From: JBOHCT01 sp050699055
GTDB lineage: Bacteria; Actinomycetota; Actinomycetes; Streptosporangiales; JBOHCT01
Assembly (NCBI GenBank): GCA_050699055.1
Contig: JBOHCT010000058.1
Location: 1-20,318 of the forward strand
DNA length: 20,318 nt
Direction: 5' to 3'
This document shows, in pieces, positions 1-6,881 of the stretch (within the stretch, counting starts at the first letter, position 1; each line of letters opens with the position of its first letter). The notes under the pieces were generated by a model, which was given only the letters and a program-made list of their open reading frames with translations, was not told the DNA's origin and searched no databases. The translations under genes were made by a program, and so were the position numbers.

Positions 1-87
1 CTCGTCGACCTGCCCCTCGATCTGGTCGGCAAAACGCCGGGGCATCTCGATCGGGCCAGCAAGAGGGCCCACCGGGACCTGGCATAG
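1..87 (+). CDS. C-terminal end of an unidentified protein (partial)
   Basis: The window opens inside a reading frame that gives 28 residues and ends in TAG at 85-87. The visible tail is basic and Ala-rich, ending KRAHRDLA, and has no motif I recognise. It stops 8-11 bases before the GTG/ATG starts of the FAD oxidase on the same strand, so the two are probably co-transcribed. No function can be given from this fragment. It could be an accidental open frame, but the tight spacing to the next start supports a real gene end. Confidence 0.5.
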   Translation, partial: LVDLPLDLVGKTPGHLDRASKRAHRDLA

Positions 88-98
88 TCACTGACGTG

Positions 99-1220
99 AT
101 GCGGATTTTGATCATAGGCGCGGGAGTCGTCGGCGCGAGCACCGCCTATCACCTGGCCGACGCGGGCGCCGACGTCGCCGTCGTCGACCGAGGCGGCGGC
201 GGCCAGGCGACGGCGGCCGGCGCGGGCATCATCTGTCCCGGGCTCTCCGGCGGGCATTCCGAGCCGTGGTACGCGATGGCCTGCCGCGGCGCCGGGTACT
301 ACCCCGAGCTCGTCGACCGGCTGGCCGCCGACGGCGAGACCGACCTCGGGTACGCCGTCCCCGGAGCGTTGTTCGTGGCGGGCAGGGACGAGCCGCTCGA
401 CGACGTGCACGCGCTCGTCGTGGAGCACCGGCGGGCCGGTGTGCCGGCCATCGCCGAGGTCTCCCGCCTGAACCCACGTGAGGCGAGGGAGCTGTTCCCG
501 TACCTCCGTGAGGAGCTGTCGGCGGTCCACGTGAGTGGGGCCGCCCGGGTGGATGGTCGGCGGTTGCGCGACGGGCTGCTGCGCGCGGCCACGCGGCGCG
601 GAGCGGGCCACCGGCACGGGTCGGCCGCGCTGCTGGTCTCGGGCGACCGTGTCACCGGCGCCGTCGTGGACGGCGAGCCGATGCCGGCCGACGCGGTCGT
701 GGTCGCCGCGGGCGCCTGGACCTCGTACGTCTGTCGGCCGCTCGGCCTCGGGGTGGCCGTTCGGCCGCAGCGAGGCCAGATCCTGCATCTGGAGCTGGCG
801 GGCGGCGCCCGACCGGAGCTGCCGATCGTGCAGTCGTTCTCCAGTCACTACCTGCTCGGCTTCGCCGGCGGGCGGGTCGTCGCGGGGGCGACACGGGAGA
901 CCGGCAGCGGCTTCGACGCCAGGCTGACCGCCGCGGGTGTCGCGGAGGTGCTGAGCGAGGCGCTGCGTCTCGCCCCCGGCCTGGGCCCGGCGACCGTGGC
1001 CGAAACCCGGGTGGGCCTGCGTCCGATGAGCGACGACGGGCTGCCTGTCCTGGGGAGCCCCGCGCCCGGGCTGGTCGTCGCGACGGGGATGGGGCCGACC
1101 GGGCTGACCATGGGGCCGTACGCGGGCGCTCTCGCCGCCCGCCTCGCCCTCGACGAGCCCGTACCCCTGGACCTCACGCCCTACGACCCCCGGCGCTCGC
1201 CCACCGAGCCGGGTGCGTGA
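99..1220 (+). CDS. FAD-dependent oxidoreductase of the D-amino-acid oxidase (DAO/DadA) family
   Basis: A 373-residue single-domain flavoenzyme. The N-terminus has the Rossmann dinucleotide-binding motif GAGVVGASTAYHLADAG (about residues 7-23), followed by an acidic residue ending strand 2 (VVDR). The C-terminal FAD-closing motif GMGPTGLTMGP lies near residue 330. Length and layout fit the family that oxidises secondary amines or D-amino acids such as glycine, sarcosine, D-proline or D-hydroxyproline to imines. A GTG at 96 and the ATG at 99 are both possible starts, and no clear ribosome site separates them. The upstream gene ends at 87, suggesting an operon. The pip remnant converges on it 12 bp downstream, and hydroxyproline-type genes lie at the far right of the window, so a D-hydroxyproline or D-proline dehydrogenase role is possible. 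The substrate cannot be read from the sequence. Confidence 0.88.
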   Translation: MRILIIGAGVVGASTAYHLADAGADVAVVDRGGGGQATAAGAGIICPGLSGGHSEPWYAMACRGAGYYPELVDRLAADGETDLGYAVPGALFVAGRDEPLDDVHALVVEHRRAGVPAIAEVSRLNPREARELFPYLREELSAVHVSGAARVDGRRLRDGLLRAATRRGAGHRHGSAALLVSGDRVTGAVVDGEPMPADAVVVAAGAWTSYVCRPLGLGVAVRPQRGQILHLELAGGARPELPIVQSFSSHYLLGFAGGRVVAGATRETGSGFDARLTAAGVAEVLSEALRLAPGLGPATVAETRVGLRPMSDDGLPVLGSPAPGLVVATGMGPTGLTMGPYAGALAARLALDEPVPLDLTPYDPRRSPTEPGA

Positions 1221-1232
1221 GGACGTTGCCCC

Positions 1233-1833
1233 CTACGCGTCCACGGCGAAGCGGTCGGTGGCGGCGACCAGCGCGTCGGTCATGCCGGGGTCGCCCGAGC
1301 CGTGCCCTGCCTCGTCGATGAGCACGAGCTCGCTGTCGGGCCACGCCTGGGCGAGCTGCCACGCGATATCCGGGGGACCACTCACATCGAGGCGGCCGTG
1401 GACCAGCACGCCGGGGATCCCGGCCAGCCTCCCCGCCGCACGTAGCGGGACGCCGCTCGGCGTAGGCGAGCCCCAGCGTCGAGCCCCACGAGCCGCCGAA
1501 GACCAACCATCGCTCGACGCCGAGGTGGCGGCGCAGCAGCTCGATGTCGTCGAGAAGGTGATGGGTCGTGTTGGTCATCAGGTCGACGGCGGGGGCGCTC
1601 GCGTGCGGCGTGCTCCTGCCGCAGCCGCGCTGGTCGAACAGCACGATCCGGTACGCGTCGGGGTCGAAGTACCGGCGCCATCCCGGAGTGCACCCGGACC
1701 CCGGACCGCCGTGCAGCACGACGGCCGGCTTGCCGTCCGGGTTGCCGCAGGTCTCCCAGTAGACGTGATTGCCGTCGCCGACCTCGAGCATCCCCTGGTC
1801 GTAGGGCTCGACCTCCGGGTACAGCCATGCCAT
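1233..1833 (-). pseudogene. pip: Prolyl aminopeptidase (proline iminopeptidase) remnant with internal out-of-frame deletion
   Basis: The first ~129 codons match a prolyl aminopeptidase: start MAWLYPEVEPYDQGML, oxyanion motif HGGPGSGCTPG, DQRGCGRS, and nucleophile elbow GGSWGS. The ATG at 1833 is preceded by GGAGG. After LAYAERRP (about position 1450) the frame fails. In another frame the true C-terminus appears, including LAGIPGVLVHGRLD (catalytic Asp) and DEAGHG (catalytic His), ending in TAG at 1233-1235. The retained parts total about 200 residues against a usual ~315, so roughly 115 residues including the cap domain are gone and the join is out of frame. In the original frame translation runs on into unrelated residues, so the product should be inactive. 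It is divergent from the MarR gene with 48 bp between them. Confidence 0.85.
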
Positions 1834-1858
1834 GTCGCTCGACCTCCAGGGGAAATAC

Positions 1859-1870
1859 AACAGCGCTGTT
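1859..1870. promoter_or_regulatory. Perfect 12-bp palindrome, candidate MarR operator
   Basis: AACAGCGCTGTT is a perfect inverted repeat in the 48-bp gap between the divergent pip remnant and the MarR gene. It directly abuts the TAGAAT element proposed as the -10 of the MarR gene. Position and symmetry are what a self-regulating MarR dimer would bind. Binding is inference. Confidence 0.5.
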
Positions 1871-1875
1871 AGAAT
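1870..1875 (+). promoter_or_regulatory. Candidate -10 element for a leaderless MarR transcript
   Basis: TAGAAT fits the actinobacterial TANNNT -10 pattern. It lies so that transcription would begin at about 1882, the GTG start codon itself. No Shine-Dalgarno sequence precedes that GTG, which agrees with leaderless translation. No good -35 is visible. Confidence 0.4.
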
Positions 1876-1881
1876 CCTACC

Positions 1882-2397
1882 GTGAACTCTTCGGCCGGTC
1901 GCCCTCCGCTGGGTACGCTGCTGCGCCACGTGCACGAGCTGACGGACAGCGCCATCGCCGAGGTCTACGCCGAGCACGGGATGCCGGAGTATCGGCCGCG
2001 GTTCTCCCCCATCGTGCGAGCGCTGGTGTCCGCGGGGCAGATGTCGATCCGCGGCCTCGCCGCGACGATCGGGGTGACCCACTCCGCGGCGAGTCAGACT
2101 GTCGCGCAGATGAGGCGCCGCGGCTTCGTGACGCTCGAGCCGGGATCCGACGCCCGCCAACGGATCGTGCGCCTCACCGCGAAGGCCCGCTCCGCGCTGC
2201 CCGTCATCGAGGCCGAGTGGCGGGCTACCGAGGCCGCCGTCGCGGAGCTGGACGCCGAGTTGCCGATGCCGCTCGCCGAGCTGCTGACCGCCACCGTTCA
2301 GGCGCTGGCGCGGCGCGGCTTCCGCGACCGCGTCGCGGAAGCCGGTCTTCGGGCCGGCGACGTCCGCGCCGGAGGATCCCCGGAGAACGTCTCGTGA
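1882..2397 (+). CDS. MarR-family winged-helix transcriptional regulator
   Basis: A 171-residue protein with the MarR pattern: an N-terminal helical dimerisation segment, a winged helix at about residues 45-100 (MSIRGLAATIGVTHSAASQT as recognition helix region, then a wing with SDARQRIVRLT), and a C-terminal helix pair. MarR proteins are ligand-sensing dimeric repressors of nearby genes, often exporters. The start is GTG at 1882, with no ribosome site and a -10-like element placed for a leaderless mRNA. Its stop TGA (2395-2397) overlaps the GTG (2394) of the MFS reading frame, a typical regulator-exporter pair. Here the regulator is intact while the transporter and the divergent pip gene are both broken, so it may have lost its original targets. 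Confidence 0.9.
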   Translation: MNSSAGRPPLGTLLRHVHELTDSAIAEVYAEHGMPEYRPRFSPIVRALVSAGQMSIRGLAATIGVTHSAASQTVAQMRRRGFVTLEPGSDARQRIVRLTAKARSALPVIEAEWRATEAAVAELDAELPMPLAELLTATVQALARRGFRDRVAEAGLRAGDVRAGGSPENVS

Positions 2398-2883
2398 TCA
2401 CGCGGTACCACGAGCTGTTCATCGTGCCCGGAGCTGCCGGCTTCAGCCTGGCGGCGCTCGTCGGCCGGTTCCCGATCGCCATGCTCGGGCTCGGGATCGT
2501 CTTCCTGGTCGCAGACTTGACCGGCTCGTACGCGACCGCGGGCGCGGTCTCTGCCATCACGGTGATCGGGTACGCCGCGGCCGCGCCGCTGAGCGGTCGG
2601 CTGATCGACCAGTACGGGCAGCACCGGATGCTGCTCACCCTGGCCGGGCTCCACTTCGTCGGGTTGACCTCGATGATGCTCGTCGGCGAGCTCGGCTCAC
2701 CGGTGTGGGCCCTTTGCCTCACGGGGCTGGTCACCGGCGCCTCTCGGCCTTCTACCGGCACCATGGTGCGGACCCCATGTGTGCCCTCGCGCCCTCCTCA
2801 CGACGGTGGCCTGCTTTCGCTGGCTGGTCGCGCCGGACAGGGTCGCTGAGCTGAGCCGCGGCCCGCCGGCTAAAGGCGGGTGA
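2394..2883 (+). pseudogene. MFS transporter remnant with internal deletion
   Basis: The GTG at 2394 overlaps the MarR stop. About 128 codons encode the N-terminal part of a major facilitator: several hydrophobic helices and the loop 2-3-like motif GRLIDQYGQHR (about residues 67-77), reaching VTGASRPSTGTMVR. The frame then turns into hydrophilic, low-complexity residues and stops at 2849. In another frame, from about 2782, a single hydrophobic segment ALLTTVACFRWLVAPDR and a basic tail end at TGA 2881-2883, looking like a final transmembrane helix and C-terminus. The join near 2770-2785 therefore seems to delete the middle 7-8 helices. An intact MFS exporter has about 390-410 residues. The N-terminal identity is good; the C-terminal match rests on hydrophobic pattern only. 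Confidence 0.7.
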
Positions 2884-2904
2884 AGGGCGGGTGAAGGGCG
2901 GGTG
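2872..2904. repeat. Short tandem repeat, 11-bp unit, about three copies
   Basis: The G-rich unit TGAAGGGCGGG occurs twice in full (2881-2902), preceded by a shorter related copy AAAGGCGGG. It begins over the stop codon of the MFS remnant. It is probably a slippage product with no evident function. Confidence 0.55.
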
Positions 2905-3046
2905 CGGGGTACCGCGTCCAGATCATCGATGGTATGGGCGTGGACGTGAAGGACAACTACCGGCGATCCGGCGGGACACTATGGCGTGTAACCCGGACGA
3001 CTTGTCGCTCACTGGAACCATCGGCCAACGTGCAACGGGCACGCCG

Positions 3047-3637
3047 CTAGATACGGTGGGGCTCGGTAAGGAGGTAGAGGAGCGCAACGAGGGTAGTCCC
3101 GCTAACGATCTCTTGCTTCTCGACCATCTGCCGGACCTTGGAGAGCGGCACCCAGTCGATGCGCTCGGACTCGAAGCCGTCGGTGGCCGGTCCAATGTAG
3201 CTCGCGGACTCAGCGCGGAAGACGTAGTGCCGAGAGTCCAAGAGCCCGTCCGACGGCTGGGTGTAAACGAAGGGGCGGAGCGGCCCGGGCCGCCAGCCGG
3301 TCTCTTCCTCGACCTCACGCGCCGCGGCTTCGATCGGCTCCTCATCGTCGTTGATCTTTCCGATGGGAATCTCCCAGCCCCAAGTGTCAGTTATGAACCG
3401 ATGTCGCCACAGGAGAAGCACTCGTTCACGAGCACCGACGAGCACCGCGCCAGCGCCCGGTGGAGTGCGGATCAACCGATGGTCGAGGTGGCGCCCGTCA
3501 GGCAGCTCCACATCCGCGTGTCGTATGTCGAGCCATTCGTCAGCGTAAAGAGGCTCCTCGGAGTTGATCTTCCAGCGCACGTGCCAGGCTCCCGGTTGGG
3601 GTACTAAGTGACTGTCGTTGTCCTCATACTGCTTCAC
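3047..3637 (-). CDS. NUDIX hydrolase
   Basis: A 196-residue protein with a complete Nudix box at about residues 93-115, G-x5-E-x7-REVEEETGW, whose glutamates bind the catalytic divalent metals. A preceding WGWEIPIG strand and a following β-rich region resemble the ADP-ribose pyrophosphatase group. The family hydrolyses nucleoside diphosphates linked to another moiety; the substrate cannot be told here. The likely start is GTG at 3637, overlapping the TGA of the upstream HTH/TPR regulator (3634-3636), which suggests translational coupling because no ribosome site is visible. The pair may work together, for example with a nucleotide-derived signal, but that is inference. Base composition is somewhat lower in GC than the neighbours. 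Confidence 0.9.
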   Translation of the reverse strand: MKQYEDNDSHLVPQPGAWHVRWKINSEEPLYADEWLDIRHADVELPDGRHLDHRLIRTPPGAGAVLVGARERVLLLWRHRFITDTWGWEIPIGKINDDEEPIEAAAREVEEETGWRPGPLRPFVYTQPSDGLLDSRHYVFRAESASYIGPATDGFESERIDWVPLSKVRQMVEKQEIVSGTTLVALLYLLTEPHRI

Positions 3638-4986
3638 GAAAGCGGTACGTGGAGTTGGGTGTTTGCACGTTCGACGAGGTCGCTTACGTTCGGCTCAGCT
3701 CGCCATGGCCGTAGCTCTGTCACGACCGCGCGCAGCCGGTCGTGGATTCTGCAGGACTCCATGCCCTCTGAATGTTGCAGCATCCGCCTCGCAGCCTCCG
3801 CGCTGCGACCGACCTCTCCTCGAGCCGCGAGGACAAGAGCCAGGGTAGCGAGACGGTGCACCCGACCCCTGGTGTGCGCGGTGTCGGCGGTGCGGACCGC
3901 TTCCTCGGCGCAGGCTTGAGCCGCGGTCAGGTCGCCGAGCCGGCGCAGCGCCTCGGCGTGCTGGCACTCCACCAGTCCTGGCTGCACGTAGTCGGTCTCG
4001 GGAAGCTCGCCGTCGCCCCGTACATGCGTAGCCATGTTCTCTGACTTGCGCATGTGACTGTAGCAGGTGTTTCTCTCCCCCATCCTGGCGTAGGCCTTAG
4101 CCTGTAGGGCATATAGATCGGTTAGCAGCGCAGCGGTGAGGTATCCTGGTGCTGCCCGCTGGGCGGTCTCTCCATATTGGACAACCAGCCGGTGGTTCCC
4201 GAGGTGCAGGGCCTGGTTGGCAAGCAGGGCCACAACGTATCCGCCAAATCCGCGATCCGCCGACGCTTTCGCCATCCGCAGGGCATGGAACAGATACTTC
4301 TGAGCCAGCGCCTGCATGTCGGCGTCGTAGGCACATACACCGGCGAGTGCGACCAAGCTACCCACCGCGCGAAAAGCCTGTCTTCCAATCCCATCGCCAT
4401 AGCTGCCCTTGAGCAGGGGAGCGGCTCGACGATTGAGATAATTGACGATGCGAGGGCGAGTAGGGAGTCCTCCGACGCGGCGGTACATATGTTCGTAGTG
4501 TCTCCGTACGTCGCGCAGTTGCCGCACGTCTGCCTCGGCTGTTGGCCGGTGCCCGTCATGGGAGGTGTCGACGTCGTAGGGAGGGTTCTCCCACTCGAAG
4601 ACGGGAGCGATGGCTGCCGCGCCACCGCTCGTCGCGGTGCCCGCGAAGAGGTCCGGGCACCGCGAGTCGCTGCGCCAGAGCGCCACGGCCCGGTCGACGG
4701 CTCGCGTGAGCGGGACGTCGTCAGCGTATCGGTCGTCACGATCCATGCCGACGTCGCTCAAGGTAAGGACTCGACCCAGACGAGAGCCCAGGATGTCACA
4801 GATCAGGTCTGGCACCGACCCACGCGGAATGGCGCGTCCACGAATCCATCGCGCGACGGAGGCGTGGTCGTAGCCCAGCGTCAACCCGTACTCGCCGCCA
4901 AGCCTGTTCAGCCGTGCTGCGAGCCCGGCGTGTGAGAGACCTGCGTCCTCGATCAGCGCTCCGAGCAAGATATTTGGCTCACTCAT
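3634..4986 (-). CDS. HTH regulator with C-terminal TPR-like repeats
   Basis: A 450-residue protein. Residues ~5-75 look like an atypical XRE-type helix-turn-helix domain (LIEDAGLSHAGLAARLNRLG, then YDHASVARWIRGRAIPRG). Residues ~170-430 are Ala/Leu-rich helical pairs typical of tetratricopeptide repeats, including YAETAQRA-like and HAEALRRLGDLTAAQACAEEA segments. This architecture is common among actinomycete regulators of development and secondary metabolism, such as NsdA-like proteins; that assignment is by architecture, not alignment. The ATG at 4986 follows AGGAGC at the right distance, so the longer open frame up to 5205 is not used. It is coupled to the NUDIX gene by a 4-bp overlap and divergent from a small gene starting near 5157. 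Confidence 0.8.
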   Translation of the reverse strand: MSEPNILLGALIEDAGLSHAGLAARLNRLGGEYGLTLGYDHASVARWIRGRAIPRGSVPDLICDILGSRLGRVLTLSDVGMDRDDRYADDVPLTRAVDRAVALWRSDSRCPDLFAGTATSGGAAAIAPVFEWENPPYDVDTSHDGHRPTAEADVRQLRDVRRHYEHMYRRVGGLPTRPRIVNYLNRRAAPLLKGSYGDGIGRQAFRAVGSLVALAGVCAYDADMQALAQKYLFHALRMAKASADRGFGGYVVALLANQALHLGNHRLVVQYGETAQRAAPGYLTAALLTDLYALQAKAYARMGERNTCYSHMRKSENMATHVRGDGELPETDYVQPGLVECQHAEALRRLGDLTAAQACAEEAVRTADTAHTRGRVHRLATLALVLAARGEVGRSAEAARRMLQHSEGMESCRIHDRLRAVVTELRPWRAEPNVSDLVERANTQLHVPLS

Positions 4987-5043
4987 CAGTGCTCCTAACA
5001 GCGACCCGGCGAGTGTAGGCACGGTAGGCCACAGCGGTCCGCC

Positions 5044-5070
5044 CACACCCCGTGTGAGCGTGGTGCCACG
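5044..5070. promoter_or_regulatory. Two adjacent short inverted repeats in a divergent promoter region
   Basis: CACAC-CCC-GTGTG (5044-5056) and CGTGG-TG-CCACG (5059-5070) lie between the divergent HTH/TPR regulator gene and the small ORF. They could be operator half-sites for the regulator. At this GC content short palindromes also arise by chance. Confidence 0.3.
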
Positions 5071-5156
5071 ACTGCCGCCGCACACACTCTTCCCTCTCCG
5101 GCCACTCTGCGGTTGCCTCTCCAGCGATGAGCCAAACGCACATGGAGGTGGCCGGA

Positions 5157-5426
5157 GTGTCAAACGAAGCGGATATGTCACACGGGTTCGGGACACCGAA
5201 GGCACCGATGCGTGACAACACCTGGGCGCGGGCCGATGACGCCGTGAGCGAGCTGCGTCTCGCCGTCGCGAAGTGGAGGGGCCGCGACGCCGATCGGTCG
5301 ATCCGCTGGTACCACCGCGGCGTGTCCGGCGAGCCGTCCGAGGAGGTCGTGAGCCTCGCGTTGACGGTGGGCGAGGCCGAGGCCCTGGCCCGGCACCTGT
5401 GGACCCTGCCTCCCTCCAACCGATGA
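5157..5426 (+). CDS. Small hypothetical protein of unknown family
   Basis: A frame of 89 residues from GTG 5157, which has GGAGG 8 bases upstream; ATG 5127 or 5142 would add 10 or 5 residues. I do not recognise a family. The central segment, about residues 29-75, reads SELRLAVAKWRGR…RWYHRGVSGEPSEEVVSLAL, followed by a helix GEAEALARHLW. It looks like a small mixed α/β domain with aromatic and glycine positions. Reality is supported by a second, diverged copy of the same segment in the same frame sense at 6606-6740, where residues such as LRLA, WRGR, RWY and EVVSLA are kept although many bases differ. It is divergent from the HTH/TPR regulator; a functional link is possible but unproven. It is not a DUF397 protein as far as I can see. 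Confidence 0.6.
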   Translation: MSNEADMSHGFGTPKAPMRDNTWARADDAVSELRLAVAKWRGRDADRSIRWYHRGVSGEPSEEVVSLALTVGEAEALARHLWTLPPSNR

Positions 5427-5762
5427 GGAGCCGTCCGGCCAGGATCCTGGCCTTCGCTCCCCCGCCGACGCGGGTGCCCAGGTCCGCCGGGGGCTCCGAG
5501 TGCGCATCGGTGCTGGTCGGACGGGTCGTCCCGTGATGTCAGCGGACGGCAAAGATCAGCTCGTCTGACAGCTTGTTGAGACCGCCCGATAACGTCGGTC
5601 AGTCCAAACTGTGGTCCCCTGAACACCGGCAAAGCGGGCAAAATCCCTTACCGAAGGGACCAAGATCGTTCTCTGGGGACCACACATAGACTGCGGGGGC
5701 CCACCCTCTGGGGTGAACCGATCGTTAGGGGGATGGCTCGCTGCCCTCTGGGAGAAGACTCG
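5427..5762. other. 336-bp intergenic region with a spaced 10-bp inverted repeat
   Basis: No convincing gene is seen on either strand. The clearest structure is TGTGGTCCCC (5610-5619) and its exact reverse complement GGGGACCACA (5675-5684), 55 bp apart, with an inner CCCTT/AAGGG pair. GC content falls between 5560 and 5760, suggesting a promoter for the methyltransferase. The long minus-strand frames across it show no family resemblance. Confidence 0.5.
5610..5684. repeat. Perfect 10-bp inverted repeat with 55-bp spacer
   Basis: Arms at 5610-5619 and 5675-5684 (TGTGGTCCCC and its complement). It could be a leader-RNA stem, a pair of regulator sites or relic ends of a very small mobile element. 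No target duplication was identified. Confidence 0.5.
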
Positions 5763-6740
5763 ATGAGTACGGGTTACGTTCACGGATACTCGGCTGAAGA
5801 GAGCGCCCGGCTCAGCGATCAAGCCGCCACGCTGACCGAGCTGCTGCATGCCGATACCCTCTATCCGCCTGGGAGCCTGGTGCTGGAGGCGGGCTGCGGG
5901 GTGGGTGCGCAGACGGTCATCGTGGCCGATTACAGTCCCCGGGCGTCCTTCACCTCCGTCGACACCTCCGAGGAATCGCTGGCCGAGGCGCGGCGGCGGG
6001 TGATCGACGCGGGCTTCGCCAACGTAGCTTTCCACCACGCTGACATCTTCGACCTGCCCTTCCCCCCGGCCCACTTCGATCACGTCTTCGTGTGTTTCGT
6101 CCTGGAGCATCTGCCGAACCCCGTGGGAGCGCTGGAGGCACTGATGCGAGTCCTCAAACCCGGCGGTTCGGTCACCGTCATCGAGGGCGATCACGGCTCG
6201 GCCTACTTCCACCCCGACAGCGACCGTGCCCGCCGGGCCATCCAGTGTCTGATCGACCTCCAGCAGGAGGCCGGGGGCGATCCCCTGATCGGGCGCCGGT
6301 TGTACCCTCTGCTGGCGCAGGCCGGCTACCGCGACGTCAATGTCTCTCCCCGCATGGTCTACGTCGACGCCAGCAGGCCGGCATTGGTCGATGGCTTCAC
6401 GCGGAAGACCTTCACGGCCATGGTCGAAGGAGTCGGCGAGCAGGCGGTCAGCCAGGGGCTGATGGACGGGGAGAGCTGGGCGGCCGGGATCAGGGACCTG
6501 TACCGAACGGCGGAAGACCACGGGACGTTCTGCTGCACGTTCTTCAAGGCCGTGGGTTCAGGTAGGGGGAGCTATCACTCTCAGCCGCCGGCAACCAGGG
6601 GTTCTGTGTCCTCCGACCTGCGCCTCGCGCTCGACAGATGGCGCGGGCGTGCGGGTGGAGGGACCGCTCGGTGGTACGGCAGGGGCGGGTCCGGCGGGCC
6701 GTCCCAGGAGGTCGTGAGCCTCGCGTGGACGGGTGGTTGA
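5763..6740 (+). CDS. SAM-dependent class I methyltransferase with an appended C-terminal fragment
   Basis: Residues 1-263 form a methyltransferase of the UbiE/Methyltransf_11 type: motif I VLEAGCGVGAQT (about 40-51), an acidic motif II end SVDTSEES, DIFDLPFPPAHFDHV, and LEHLPNPVGALEALMRVLKPGG. It transfers a methyl group from S-adenosylmethionine to a small molecule that cannot be predicted. The ATG at 5763 follows GGGAG; an upstream ATG at 5733 is less likely. The domain reaches a natural-looking end at FFKAV, but the frame continues for about 62 residues. The last ~43 (SSDLRLALDRWRGR…RWYGRGGSGGPSQEVVSLAW) are a diverged copy of the small protein encoded at 5157-5426, cut short by a frame change. 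The extension probably came from duplication and loss of the original stop. Confidence 0.85.
   Translation: MSTGYVHGYSAEESARLSDQAATLTELLHADTLYPPGSLVLEAGCGVGAQTVIVADYSPRASFTSVDTSEESLAEARRRVIDAGFANVAFHHADIFDLPFPPAHFDHVFVCFVLEHLPNPVGALEALMRVLKPGGSVTVIEGDHGSAYFHPDSDRARRAIQCLIDLQQEAGGDPLIGRRLYPLLAQAGYRDVNVSPRMVYVDASRPALVDGFTRKTFTAMVEGVGEQAVSQGLMDGESWAAGIRDLYRTAEDHGTFCCTFFKAVGSGRGSYHSQPPATRGSVSSDLRLALDRWRGRAGGGTARWYGRGGSGGPSQEVVSLAWTGG
6606..6740 (+). repeat. Degenerate partial copy of the 5157-5426 small gene
   Basis: The translated segment aligns over about 42 residues with codons 5244-5370 of the small gene, with roughly 24 identities by eye. It then ends early: where the source reads VSLALTVGEAEALA, the copy reads VSLAWTGG and stops, consistent with a small indel. 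It is in frame with the upstream methyltransferase. Confidence 0.65.
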
Positions 6741-6800
6741 GGGGAGTTCACACCATATCTTTGGGCGCACCCCCTTGCCATATGGCCCGACGCGGACTAT

Positions 6801-6836
6801 GACCGATTCTGTCCGCTGTTTGTCGGCGGACCGGTC
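6801..6836. terminator. Nested inverted repeat after the methyltransferase
   Basis: GACCG (6801-6805) pairs with CGGTC (6832-6836), and inside it GTCCGC (6811-6816) pairs with GCGGAC (6826-6831), leaving a 5-base bulge on one side. It lies 60-100 bp past the methyltransferase stop and upstream of the next gene. No U-tract follows, so it may be a terminator or a regulatory stem. Confidence 0.35.
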
Positions 6837-6881
6837 GCACCCTCAACCGCTGACCTGTGCCGACACCTCGAGGGGGTACTG

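Noticed and set aside
1174..2160. Single 328-codon gene on the minus strand covering pip
   Set aside because: The upstream third is antisense to the MarR gene and the last third is out-of-frame sequence; only the middle is Pip. The true start is ATG 1833 with GGAGG.
2884..3046. Short plus-strand frame beginning MGVDVKDNYRR (2935-3048)
   Set aside because: About 38 codons with no ribosome site and no recognisable family; it runs into the NUDIX 3' end.
4979..5641. 220-codon minus-strand frame opposite the small ORF
   Set aside because: No recognisable domain and shadow-like composition. The plus-strand frame has a conserved second copy and is preferred, though not proven.
6741..6881. tRNA or other structured RNA gene
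   Set aside because: The nested stem has no acceptor stem, anticodon or T-loop arrangement; it is better explained as an intergenic hairpin.
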